A DNA stretch of 64,000 nucleotides from Hylemonella gracilis str. Niagara R (GTDB taxonomy: Bacteria; Pseudomonadota; Gammaproteobacteria; Burkholderiales; Burkholderiaceae_C), in assembly GCF_000600295.1 (NCBI RefSeq), contig NZ_JEMG01000001.1, positions 3,663,800-3,727,799 of the forward strand, written 5' to 3'. Both the position numbers and the translations under genes were made by a program. Under the pieces are notes generated by a model. It worked only from the letters and a program-made list of their open reading frames with translations. It ran no database searches and was not told the origin of the DNA. The first letter of the stretch is position 1; the number at the start of each line of letters is the position of its first letter. Below are positions 34,343 to 44,100 of this stretch, one piece after another.

Positions 34343-34663
34343 GAGGCGACGATTGTGCTTCATCCCCCCGCGCGGGACGACCTCGGGCTCAGGTCTCGAA
34401 CCGGGGTCAGAGCCCAGCCCACGCACCGGTGCCGACCGAATCAGGGCATCGCTGGCAGTCCCGCAAGCCTGTGCGGCAACCCAAAGGCCGGAAAACGGGG
34501 TGAAACAACCTGCGCCTGACGGCACCAAGCCGGGTTTGTCAGGCTTTTTCTGACACGAGAAACCGATCTACGCCGATTCAAGTTCCCGAGGGCGGCCCCT
34601 AAAGTCCGCGCACGCAATCAGAAAACCGAGATTCCTCATTTTTTTGCGTCACAAGGAACCGCC

Positions 34664-34903
34664 ATGCAAAGCAACCCGACCGCCCTCAACCCCTTCAGTC
34701 TGATGATGGAGCCCGAGGCCGTGATCCAGGCCATGGAACGCTCCACCGCGCTGCGCTCGCTGCGTCGGCACCAGCTTCGTCCCCTGGACAAGCCGCTGAT
34801 CCCCTATTCCAGCACCCGCATCAACCCGATGCGCGAAGTGCTCGATGACGAACAACCCGTCGTGCGCCAAGTCCGCCCCGACGCGATGGGCCTGGGCCAC
34901 TGA
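34664..34903 (+). CDS. Conserved small hypothetical protein
   Basis: 79 residues with a good AAGGA ribosome binding site. Sequence features: MEPEAVIQAMERSTALRSLRRHQ, then LRPLDKPLIPY, ending in an acidic/basic mixed tail. It looks helical at the N-terminal half and disordered at the end. No signal peptide, membrane helix or metal motif. I do not recognise its function. It stands alone between the kinase (divergent) and the rhodanese gene. Confidence 0.6.
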   Translation: MQSNPTALNPFSLMMEPEAVIQAMERSTALRSLRRHQLRPLDKPLIPYSSTRINPMREVLDDEQPVVRQVRPDAMGLGH

Positions 34904-35067
34904 CCAATACACCGCACCTCTGCGGAACACCGCGCGCCGCGTGGCGTGTCGGACCGCAGCCAGGCGCGGACTTCCGACCGTTTCTGTTTCTGGTCGGACC
35001 GACACGGGAAGTCGGCATTTGCGTTTATCCTTGGCGGGCCTTGTCGCACTGACTTGTCTTGCCCGCC

Positions 35068-35493
35068 ATGTCGCACACTCCCGCCCGTCCCCCCGCCGAA
35101 GGTTATGCCGGTGATGTTTCGCCCGAGCAGGCCTGGGCCTGGGTGCAGGCCGGCGAAGCCGTGCTGATCGACGTGCGCAGCGACGCCGAGCGCGAGTGGG
35201 TGGGGTATGTGCCAGGCGCGATTGGCCTGGCCTGGAAACAATGGCCCGGCATGACCCTGAACCCCGCTTTCGACACTGGACTGCAGGCTGCTGCTTCCGC
35301 CGCGCCGGACAAGAAACTGGTGTTGCTGTGCCGTAGCGGTGTGCGCTCCATCGCCGCAGCGCGACGCGCCACCGAGCTGGGCCTGAGCGCCTACAACATC
35401 CTGGAAGGCTTCGAGGGCGACGCCGACGCCCAGGGCCACCGGGGCCGCCTGGGCGGCTGGCGCTACCGGGGACTGCCCTGGAAGCAGTACTGA
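35068..35493 (+). CDS. Single-domain rhodanese-like sulfurtransferase
   Basis: 141 residues from the ATG at 35068; an in-frame TTG at 35059 is also open. One rhodanese domain: [20 protein letters not shown] and the active-site loop CRSGVRS with its nucleophilic Cys. It would transfer sulfane sulfur from thiosulfate or another donor. It ends 22 bases before coaX on the same strand and may be co-transcribed with it. Confidence 0.9.
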   Translation: MSHTPARPPAEGYAGDVSPEQAWAWVQAGEAVLIDVRSDAEREWVGYVPGAIGLAWKQWPGMTLNPAFDTGLQAAASAAPDKKLVLLCRSGVRSIAAARRATELGLSAYNILEGFEGDADAQGHRGRLGGWRYRGLPWKQY

Positions 35494-35515
35494 GCCCTGG
35501 CATACCGGCACCGCC

Positions 35516-36346
35516 ATGTCCTTTCTCGCCATTGACGTAGGCAACACCCGGCTCAAATGGGCCTTGTTCGAGTCCTCACGACCCGGCGCGCGCGCCCTGG
35601 CCCAGGGTGCTGAATTCCTGGACCACATCGACAAGCTGGCCGAAACCGCCTGGAGCCGACTGCCCGCACCCCAGGCCATGCTGGGCTGCGTGGTCGCCAG
35701 CGACGCCGTCAAGCACCGTGTCGAGGCCCAGATGGAAGAGCTGTGGGACGTGTCCCCGCAGTGGGTGATCGCCAGCGCGCAGGAAGCTGGCTTGGTCAAC
35801 GGTTACGACCACCCGGCGCGCCTCGGCCCAGACCGTTGGGTGGCGCTGATCGGCGCCTGGCACCGCATGCGGGCCCTGCCCGGTGCCTCGGAACAGCCGC
35901 GACCGATCGTGCTGTCCATGGTGGGCACGGCCGTGACGGTGGAAGCCATCGACGCCAGCGGCAAGTTCCTGGGGGGTTACATCCTGCCCGGCCACGGCAT
36001 CATGCTGCGCGCCTTGGAGTCCGGTACAGCCGGCCTGCATGTTCCCACCGGCGAGGTGCGCCCCTTCCCCACCAACACCAGCGACGCGCTGACCAGCGGG
36101 GGCACCTTCGCCATTGCAGGCGCGATGGACCGCATGGTGCAGCATGTGCGCGCCCACTGCGGCGTGGACCCCTGGTGCGTGATGACGGGTGGTGCGGGCT
36201 GGAAGATGGCACCCAGCCTGGCCTCGCGCTTCGAGCTGATCGACAGCCTGATCTTCGACGGCCTGCTGCAAATCGCGACCTACCGCGGCCTGGGCCAGAA
36301 GACGGCGGCCGACGCGCCGCTGATCCAGCAGCGCTTCGCGCTCTGA
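35516..36346 (+). CDS. coaX: Type III pantothenate kinase
   Basis: 276 residues. ASKHA-fold motifs: [10 protein letters not shown] (phosphate 1), the pantothenate-binding segment [19 protein letters not shown], and [10 protein letters not shown] where the more usual GTA-x-T-x-D has Glu instead of Asp, and [15 protein letters not shown]. It phosphorylates pantothenate, the first step of CoA synthesis, and is not inhibited by CoA. BirA often precedes coaX in betaproteobacteria; here a rhodanese does. Confidence 0.95.
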   Translation: MSFLAIDVGNTRLKWALFESSRPGARALAQGAEFLDHIDKLAETAWSRLPAPQAMLGCVVASDAVKHRVEAQMEELWDVSPQWVIASAQEAGLVNGYDHPARLGPDRWVALIGAWHRMRALPGASEQPRPIVLSMVGTAVTVEAIDASGKFLGGYILPGHGIMLRALESGTAGLHVPTGEVRPFPTNTSDALTSGGTFAIAGAMDRMVQHVRAHCGVDPWCVMTGGAGWKMAPSLASRFELIDSLIFDGLLQIATYRGLGQKTAADAPLIQQRFAL

Positions 36347-36418
36347 GGCGCTGGCAGGTTGATCTTCGGTGCCCGCGCCGCGTGATCGGGGCGGACGGCT
36401 CCCGTCTCCAGAAGTTTT

Positions 36419-37609
36419 TCAGGTCTTCTTCAGAAATTCCTCGACCAGGCGCACCCAAAAGGTCGCGCCCAGCGGGATCAGCTCGTCGTTGAAGTCGTAG
36501 CTCGGGTTGTGCAGGGTGCAAGGCCCTTCGCCATGCCCGTGCCCGCGGTGCGCGCCCTCGCCGTTGCCGATGAAGGCGTAGGCCCCGGGCTTGGCCTGCA
36601 GCATGTAGGCGAAGTCTTCCGCGCCCATGGTCGGCTCCTGCCGCAGCACCTGGGTTTCGCCCACGACGCTGGCCATCACGCGCCGGGCGAAGGCCACCTC
36701 CGCCTCGCTGTTGATGGTGGCGGGGTAATTGCGCACGAACTCGAAATCACAGCTGGCGCCATAGGCTGCGCAGGTATGGTCCGCGCAGATCTTCATGCGC
36801 GCCTCGATCAAGTCCAGCACCTCGGGCTGGAAAGTGCGCACCGTGCCTTGCAGCTCGCAGCTGTCGGCGATCACGTTGCTGGCGTGACCGGCGTGGATCA
36901 TGGTCACGGAAATCACGCCCGCCTCGATGGGCTTGACGTTGCGACTGATGATGGTCTGGAAGGCCTGCACCAGCTGCGCGGCCACGACCACCGGATCCAC
37001 CGTGTTGTAGGCCATGGCCGCATGGCCGCCCTTGCCCTTGACCACGATCTTGAATTCATTGGTGGAGGCCATGACCGGGCCTGGACTGAGCGCGAAGCTG
37101 CCCACGGGCAGGCCCGGCCAGTTGTGCATGCCGTACACAGCGTCCACCGGGAACTGCTCGAACAGGCCGTCGCGGATCATGCGGTCGGCGCCACCGCCTC
37201 CCTCTTCCGCGGGCTGGAAGATCAGGTGGACCGTGCCATCAAAGTTGCGGTTCCGGGCCAGGTGCTGGGCCGCCGCGAGCAACATGGCCGTGTGGCCATC
37301 ATGGCCGCAGGCGTGCATCTTGCCCACGTGCCGGCTGGCGTGCGCGAAGGTGTTGATCTCCTGCACGGGCAGGGCGTCCATGTCGGCGCGCAGGCCGATG
37401 GCCTTGGTTGAATTGCCATTGCGCACGGTACCCACAACGCCCGTTCCGCCCAGGCCGCGGTGCACGGGAATGCCCCATTCGGTGAGCTTGGCCGCCACCA
37501 GGTCCGAGGTGCGGAACTCCTCGTAGCTCAGCTCGGGATGGGCATGGATGTCACGCCGGATGCCGGCGATGCCGGCCGCCTGGACGGCGATGGAGTCGAT
37601 GAGTTTCAT
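36419..37609 (-). CDS. M20D amidohydrolase (hippurate hydrolase-like)
   Basis: 396 residues. Family features: IRRDIHAHPELSYEE, LRADMDALPVQE, metal ligands in MHACGHDGHTAMLL, IFQPAEEGGGGADRMI, the dimerisation lid with VKGKGGHAAMAYNTVDP, and MGAEDFAYML near the end. Peptidase M20D enzymes cleave N-acyl amino acids such as hippurate or N-acetyl-diaminopimelate, using two metals (Zn or Mn). No signal peptide. It is divergent from the YeeE-like gene. Confidence 0.92.
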   Translation of the reverse strand: MKLIDSIAVQAAGIAGIRRDIHAHPELSYEEFRTSDLVAAKLTEWGIPVHRGLGGTGVVGTVRNGNSTKAIGLRADMDALPVQEINTFAHASRHVGKMHACGHDGHTAMLLAAAQHLARNRNFDGTVHLIFQPAEEGGGGADRMIRDGLFEQFPVDAVYGMHNWPGLPVGSFALSPGPVMASTNEFKIVVKGKGGHAAMAYNTVDPVVVAAQLVQAFQTIISRNVKPIEAGVISVTMIHAGHASNVIADSCELQGTVRTFQPEVLDLIEARMKICADHTCAAYGASCDFEFVRNYPATINSEAEVAFARRVMASVVGETQVLRQEPTMGAEDFAYMLQAKPGAYAFIGNGEGAHRGHGHGEGPCTLHNPSYDFNDELIPLGATFWVRLVEEFLKKT

Positions 37610-37745
37610 GGTGATGGTGATCTGGGCCTCTGAGTCCGAGTCTAGTTCAGCCCCGGAAGGCTGTCACCACGCCCTCGCGCACGCTCGGGGATTGCCCGAG
37701 GTCGAATGGCGGTGCTGAGCGGGCGTATCCGTGAAAATCACGCCC

Positions 37746-38861
37746 ATGAACGACACGGATATCACCGCGCTCACCACCCGCGTGCTCTGGACGGTGCTGG
37801 CCCTGGGTTTGGTCTTCGGCGTCATCGCGCGCCGCACCCGTTTCTGCACCTTGGGTGCCATTTCAGACGTTGTGGCCATGGACGATTGGCAACGCGCCCG
37901 GATGTGGGCGCTGGCCGTCGCGACCGCGATGCTGGGCTTCAACATCATGGTGGCGCTGGGCTGGGTCGAGGCGCGCAATTCCCTTTACGCCGGCCCCCGC
38001 TTACTCTGGCTGTCGGCCCTGGTGGGCGGCGCGTTGTTTGGCTTCGGCATGAGCCTGGCCTCGGGTTGCGGCAGTCGCAACCTGGTGCGTCTGGGCGGCG
38101 GCAACCTGAAGTCCCTGATCGTGCTGCTGGTGTTGGCCGTCAGCGCATCGGCCACCCTGCGCGGACTGACGGGGGTGCTGCGCGTGGAGACGGTGGAACG
38201 CGTGGGCATCGACTTGCCGGCCGGCCAGGACCTGCCTACACTGCTGGCCGCGACGACCGGCCTGCCGGTGACGACGCTGGCGGCGCTGATTGGTGGTCTG
38301 CTGGCCTTTGCCCTGCTGGTCTGGGTGCTGCGCCAGCCGGAGGGACGCCGGGGTGAGACCTGGCTCGGCGGCCTGGGCATAGGGGCAGTGATCGTCGCGG
38401 TGTGGTGGGTGTCTGGGCGGTTGGGTTATGTGCCCGAAGATCCGAACACGCTGGAACCTGCATTTCTGGCGACCAGCTCCCGTCGCATGGAGTCGCTCTC
38501 GATGGTGGCGCCCGTGGCCTATGCCTTTGAATGGCTGCAGTTCTTCAGCGACAAGTCCCGCGTGCTCACCTTGGGCATCGTGGCGATGTTCGGCGTGGCG
38601 GCCGGCGCACTGGTCCACGCGCTGGCCACGCGCGAATTTAGATGGGAAGGTTTTGCCAACGTCGAGGACCTGGGCCAACATTTGGTCGGCGGCGCGCTGA
38701 TGGGCGTCGGCGGCGTGGTCGCGCTGGGCTGCACCGTGGGACAGGGCATCAGCGGCGTGTCCACCCTGTCCTTGGGCAGCTTCCTCGCCGTCGGCGGCAT
38801 CATCGCGGGCACCTTGCTGGGACTGCGCTGGCAGCGCTGGCGCATCGAACGGGCGGCTTGA
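37746..38861 (+). CDS. YeeE/YedE-family sulfur-compound transporter (TsuA-like)
   Basis: 371 residues from the ATG at 37746; a GTG at 37731 is alternative. About nine to ten hydrophobic helices. Conserved cysteine motifs of the YeeE/YedE (TsuA) thiosulfate-uptake family are present: RTRFCTLGAISDVV, SLASGCGSRNLVRLGGGN and ALGCTVGQGISG. These cysteines pass thiosulfate across the inner membrane by transient hydrogen bonds. The two halves are fused in one protein. No TusA-like gene is adjacent; the rhodanese at 35 kb is the nearest sulfur gene. Confidence 0.88.
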   Translation: MNDTDITALTTRVLWTVLALGLVFGVIARRTRFCTLGAISDVVAMDDWQRARMWALAVATAMLGFNIMVALGWVEARNSLYAGPRLLWLSALVGGALFGFGMSLASGCGSRNLVRLGGGNLKSLIVLLVLAVSASATLRGLTGVLRVETVERVGIDLPAGQDLPTLLAATTGLPVTTLAALIGGLLAFALLVWVLRQPEGRRGETWLGGLGIGAVIVAVWWVSGRLGYVPEDPNTLEPAFLATSSRRMESLSMVAPVAYAFEWLQFFSDKSRVLTLGIVAMFGVAAGALVHALATREFRWEGFANVEDLGQHLVGGALMGVGGVVALGCTVGQGISGVSTLSLGSFLAVGGIIAGTLLGLRWQRWRIERAA

Positions 38862-38879
38862 ACGCCCACCAGCCCAGGC

Positions 38880-41153
38880 TCAGCCCGGGCCCGACGGCCC
38901 CTGCTCACCCAGGTAGGGTTGAATGTCGACCGCGTCGATCTGCGCCGGGTCCATGTAGCGACGCGCGTAAGCCATGTAGACGCCGGAGGTCAGGAACAGG
39001 TCGAACAGCACGGGGTCGATGTGGCCCTTGCGCTTGAATTGGTGCAGGATTTCCACCGCCTTGGACAAGGACTTGGCCTTTTGGTAAGGGCGGTCCCGCG
39101 CGGTCAAGGCCTCGAAGATGTCGGCGATGGCCATGATGCGCGCCGGGATCGACAGCTGCGCCGCCTCCAGGCCGCGCGGGTAGCCCGTGCCCCTCAAGGT
39201 TTCGTGGTGCGTGCCTGCGTATTCGGGCACACGCTTGAGGTCGTCCGGCAGGGGCATGCTCTCCAGCATGCGGATGGTCTGGATGATGTGCTCGTTGATC
39301 TTGAAACGCTCCTCGGCGTTCAACGTTCCGTGCCTGATGCAGAGGTTGTAGAGCTCGCCCCGGTTGTAGAGGTAAGGCGGCGGCTTCAGCTTGAAATCCC
39401 CGCCCTCCTCGATGCGCTGGCGTTCGATCAGGTGGTAAGGCTGATCGGCCAGCAGCGGTTCACGCGTTGGCAGGTCGGCGCGTGGTGTTTTCTCGTGCAG
39501 TCGCAACTCCTCGTGCGAGAGCCCGAGCCGGTCATCGAAGTGGCGCAGCCAGGTCTCCTGGGCGATCTCGCGCAGGCGGACCACATGGGCCTCGTCCATG
39601 CTCTCGCCCCCCAGATTGCATTCGGCGACGAAGGCGAAGTCGTCCAGCAGCTGCGCCTTGCGGCGCTCGAACTCGCCGCGCGCCTGCGCCGCGGAGCCAC
39701 CGGCGAGCACGGTCTCCAGCTCTTGCACCTTGGCGTCGCGCAACAGAACTTCGAAACGCGTGCGGATCTCATGGATGCGGTTGACGATGGTCTCCAGCTT
39801 GGTGGCCTTGTCCACCACGTACTCCGGCGTTGTGACCTTGCCGCAGTCGTGCAACCAGGCACCGATGCGGAACTCCCGCCATTCCTGCTCGCCCTTGAAG
39901 CTGAAATCGGCCAAGGGACCTTCTTGCACCCGCTCGGCCTCCTCGGCCAGCATGAAGGCCAGTTCCGGCACGCGGGCGCAATGTCCGCCGGTGTAAGGAC
40001 TCTTGGTGTCGATGGCGCCGGCGAGCATTTGGATCATCGAATCCGTCAGGTTCTTCTGGGCGTCCACCAGCTCGTGGTTCTCCAGCGCCACCGCGGTCTG
40101 GGCGGCCAGGGCCTCGGTGAAACCGATGATCTCCGGGTCAAAGGGGCAAATCGCGCCGCTGCGCGAATCCTGGGCATTGATCATCAGGATGACGCCAATC
40201 ACCTTGCCATCACGAGGTTTGAGCGGGACTCCAAGCACCGACAAGGGCGAGAGTCCCACCGATTCGGCCAGTCGTCGCAGCGGGTCCAGATCAAGGCCAT
40301 TCGCTGTCGCCAAGCGCGCGTCGTTGACAACCACCGTTGCGCCAGTGCGGGCGACCCGCTGCGCCACACGATCTCCTCCCGCCGCGCCCTCGCCGACGCG
40401 TGGGGTGTCCAGGGGCAACTCAGCGCTGCCGGCCTCCAACCCCGCGTGCGTGCTGAAAGCGATGCGCAACGTGTTCTCGGGCGTGCGCATGAACAGGGAG
40501 ACCGCCTCACAGTTGGCGATGTCACGCGCGCCCAGCAGGGCGCGCTGCATCAGGGCTTGGCGGTCGGTGTCGCGGCCCAGCGCGATGCCGATTTCCACCA
40601 ACTTGGCCAGCTTGGCCCTTGCCTCGCCCAGGGCCAGACCGGTGCGACGCACCTGATCGCCAAGCTGGATGTTCTGCGCCTCGAGCAGGCCGAGGGCGTC
40701 GCGCACCAGCAGTTGCGTCTGGACCCGAGCCAGCAGGATGGGTGGACTGACGGGCTTGGTGATGTAGTCCGCCGCGCCCAGGGCCAGTCCCTTGCTCTCG
40801 TCTTCCTCGCTGCGCATGCCCGTGAGGAAGATGATGGGAATCGCCTGGGTGCGCGCGTCGGATTTGAGGCGCTGGCAGACCTCGTAGCCGGACAGGCCGG
40901 GCATCACCACGTCCAGCAGGATCAGATCGGGCAGATCATCCCCCTGGGCCAGCAAGGCCAGCGCTTTCTCACCGCTGTTGGCCAGCTTGACCCGGTAATT
41001 GTCCTTGAGCAGTCCAGCCAGCAGGGCCAGGTTGTCCGCCGTGTCGTCCACCACGAGGATGGTCCTTTTTTGCCGGGGCTGGTCGGCATGCCTGACCAAG
41101 ACAGCGCCCGTCGCGGGTCCACCCTCCATGGCTTTCAGTGCACTTGGTGTCAT
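38880..41153 (-). CDS. Response regulator with HD-GYP phosphodiesterase output (REC-GAF-HD-GYP)
   Basis: The start ATG at 41151-41153 overlaps the kinase stop as ATGA; 757 residues. REC domain 30-150 with phosphoacceptor Asp81 (LLDVVMPG) and Lys in ITKPVS; a GAF-like domain about 200-345; then HD (WLHDCGK) and GYP (HHETLRGTGYPRG) motifs. The HD and GYP motifs are more than 200 residues apart, against about 60 in standard HD-GYP domains, so a large insertion of roughly 150 residues lies between them. It would hydrolyse c-di-GMP under control of the adjacent kinase. Confidence 0.92.
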   Translation of the reverse strand: MTPSALKAMEGGPATGAVLVRHADQPRQKRTILVVDDTADNLALLAGLLKDNYRVKLANSGEKALALLAQGDDLPDLILLDVVMPGLSGYEVCQRLKSDARTQAIPIIFLTGMRSEEDESKGLALGAADYITKPVSPPILLARVQTQLLVRDALGLLEAQNIQLGDQVRRTGLALGEARAKLAKLVEIGIALGRDTDRQALMQRALLGARDIANCEAVSLFMRTPENTLRIAFSTHAGLEAGSAELPLDTPRVGEGAAGGDRVAQRVARTGATVVVNDARLATANGLDLDPLRRLAESVGLSPLSVLGVPLKPRDGKVIGVILMINAQDSRSGAICPFDPEIIGFTEALAAQTAVALENHELVDAQKNLTDSMIQMLAGAIDTKSPYTGGHCARVPELAFMLAEEAERVQEGPLADFSFKGEQEWREFRIGAWLHDCGKVTTPEYVVDKATKLETIVNRIHEIRTRFEVLLRDAKVQELETVLAGGSAAQARGEFERRKAQLLDDFAFVAECNLGGESMDEAHVVRLREIAQETWLRHFDDRLGLSHEELRLHEKTPRADLPTREPLLADQPYHLIERQRIEEGGDFKLKPPPYLYNRGELYNLCIRHGTLNAEERFKINEHIIQTIRMLESMPLPDDLKRVPEYAGTHHETLRGTGYPRGLEAAQLSIPARIMAIADIFEALTARDRPYQKAKSLSKAVEILHQFKRKGHIDPVLFDLFLTSGVYMAYARRYMDPAQIDAVDIQPYLGEQGPSGPG

Positions 41154-44100
41154 GTCACTTCCCCCTGGCTCAGGGTGACCTGATCGAGATGCCGCAGGGC
41201 TGCATCGAAGTCGCAAGCTTTCAGGGCGGTGTCCCAGGCCTGGAAATGCGCCCCGAGCGCGGCACTGAGCAGTCCGGCCTCCCGTTGGGCGAGATCGAGC
41301 GCCTCGGCATCCATTTCCGTCAGCAGGCGACGCAGTTGCGCCGCGACCGTGCGCCACCGGATCGGCTCCACCGGGCCCGGGTGCCGGGGCGTGACCGGGA
41401 TTTCTGGGAGACGGGACCGCAAGCCGTCCATCAGCGGATGCAGCGCGGCTGACAGATCGGCCAGGTGCGCGCGCAGCACGGCAGGTGGCTGCCCCTCACG
41501 CACGGCCATTTCCAGGGCCTCCGCCGCCGCTTGCAGCCGCACTGCGCCCACATTGCCGGACACGCCCTTGGCGGTGTGCGTGATGCGGATCGCGGCCAGG
41601 GTGTCCTGCGTGTCCAGGGCCTGCGTGAGCGTGTCCACCAAATCTCGCTGGCTTTCCATGAACTTACGCAGCAGGGCGACGTAGCGATCCGGCTTGTGCA
41701 TCACCCGGCGCAAGCCAGCCGCCACGTCCAGGCCTTCGATGTCCTCGGGCACTGCGATGGTCGTCTCCGGCATGGCCGACGTGGCAACGGTGGCCACCGT
41801 CGTGAGTGTGGTTTCACTGTCCCGCGCCTGCGCGTCGCTCGCCGAGGTCCGCGCCGGGATCCAGCGCAACAGGGCGCGCCACAGCTGCTCGGGTTCAATG
41901 GGCTTGGCGACGAAGTCCTGCATGCCCGCCGCCTGGCAGCGCTCCCGGTCGTGTTGCATGGCATTCGCGGTCATCGCGACGACGGGCAACTGCGCTGGCG
42001 ACAGCGTCTTGCGCAACTCCTGAGTGGCGGTGACACCGTCCATCACCGGCATCTGCATGTCCATGAGCACCAAATCGTAGGGCGGCTGCGCCTGGGCGAC
42101 TTTCTCGAGCGCGATCTGCCCGTTGTCAGCGATGTCCACTTCGAAGCCGACGCCGGTCAGCAACTCCTGCGCGACCTGCTGATTGATTTCGTTGTCTTCC
42201 ACGACCAACAGGCGCGCACCCCGCAGGGGCGCCAAGCTGGCTTCAAGCGCGCTCGGCTGAGCTTCGGGGACCGGCACAGCTTGCCACCTCGGGTCCTCGC
42301 CTTCGAGCAGGCGCACGGTGGTGTCGAAGAGCACCGAGGGATTGACGGGCTTGATGAGCACATCCACCACCCCCGCGTCCTGGATGTGGTGCAGGACCTC
42401 TTCCCGTCCGTAGGCAGTGACCATGGCGATCTTGGGAATGTCTTCCTGTTCCATGGCGCGTATGCGCCGCGCGGTTTCCGCGCCATCCATGCCTGGCATC
42501 TTCCAGTCCAGCAGCACCAGCAGAAAGGCATCGGAGCGCCCGCTGCGTTCGCGGATGGCGTCGATGGCCGCCATGCCGCTGTTCACGGTCTTCACCGAGA
42601 AACTCATGCTCTCCAACATTTCCTTGAGCACCAGGCAAGCCGCCTTGTTGTCATCCACCACCAGAACGGCACGCCCACGCAGGTCACCACGCGGTCGCAG
42701 TTCACGCGCCACGCCCTGCCCGATACCCAGCCGTGCCGTGAACCAAAACGTGCTGCCCTGCCCCAAGCGACTGTTCACACCCACCGAGCCTCCCATGAGT
42801 TCGGCCAGTTCTCGCGAAATCGACAGCCCCAGTCCGGTGCCCCCGTATTCGCGCGTGGTTGAGTTGTCCGCCTGCTGGAAACTCTGGAACAGCCGTTGCT
42901 GCTGCTCCGCGCTGAGGCCGATGCCGGTGTCATGCACCGCGCAATAGAGCAGCAGATCCCGGTCCGTGCGCTCGCGCACGCGCATCTGCACGGTAACTTC
43001 ACCCTGCTCGGTGAACTTGATGGCGTTGTTGGCGTAGTTGATGAGGATTTGACCCAGGCGCAAAGAATCGCCCACAAGGCGCTGTGGCACGTCAGGCGCT
43101 ATGTCGAAGATCAACTCCAGCCCTTTGGCATGGGCCTTCTCGGCGATCAGATTGGCCACGTTGCTCAGTGCTTTTTCCAGCTGGAATTCCGTGCGCTCGA
43201 TCACAAGCTTGCCCGCTTCGATCTTCGACAGGTCCAGGATGTCGTTGATCACCGCCAGCAGGTGTTGCCCCGCCTGCTGAATTTTGTGCAGGTAGTCGTG
43301 CTGACGCTGGCTGAGTTCGGTCTTGAGCATCAGGTGACTCAAACCGATGATGGCGTTCATGGGCGTGCGGATTTCATGCGACATATTGGCAAGGAAATCG
43401 CTCTTGGCTCGCGCCGCTTCCTGGGCGCGGTCCCGCGCGACGCGCAGCTCGGCTTCCAGGCGCTTGCGCTCGGTGATGTCGGCCACCACCCAGACGCTGC
43501 CGCGCGAGAGGTCGTTCGGGTCGATCGCCCGACCGCGCAACATCGCCTCGAAACGGCTGCCATCGCGACGGCACAGGGTCAGCTCGTTGCGGCCGTGCCA
43601 ACCCTGGACCGATTGTTCACCAATGACTTGCGCCAGCTTGCGGCGATCCTCCTCCTGGGCGCACCACTCGTCGACGGAGCGCCCCCGCATACCGCCATGG
43701 CCCACGCCGAACATTCGGTCAAAGCCCGCACTGCACTGGACCACGGTCTGTTCCCTCAGCAACACGATGCCGATCTCCGCCGCATCGAAGATGGCTTTCT
43801 GCTCCTCCTTGGCGTTCTTCATTTCGCGTTCCGCCACCAGGCGGGCCTGCGTGGCTTCACGCAACGATCCGAGCGCGCCGATGACCTGCCCAATTTCGTC
43901 GCGCCAGCGCGCGGGGGGCAGGCGCACATCGTCATCGCCCCGGGCGATCTGCTCCAGGGCGCGGGTCACCTGGACGAGGGGGTGGGAAAGCCGGATGCGC
44001 ATCAAGACGTACAGACCCAGCACCAGCAGGATGGCGGTCGCCGCCAGCACCGCGGTCAGCAGCAATTCCCTTCGATTTCGGGCGTCCAGCGCGTCCAGGC

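Noticed and set aside
38919-41183. 754-codon plus-strand frame opposite the HD-GYP gene, and the similar long frames opposite the kinase (41465-45064)
   Set aside because: Shadows of real minus-strand genes with clear catalytic motifs; no family features in the plus-strand translation.
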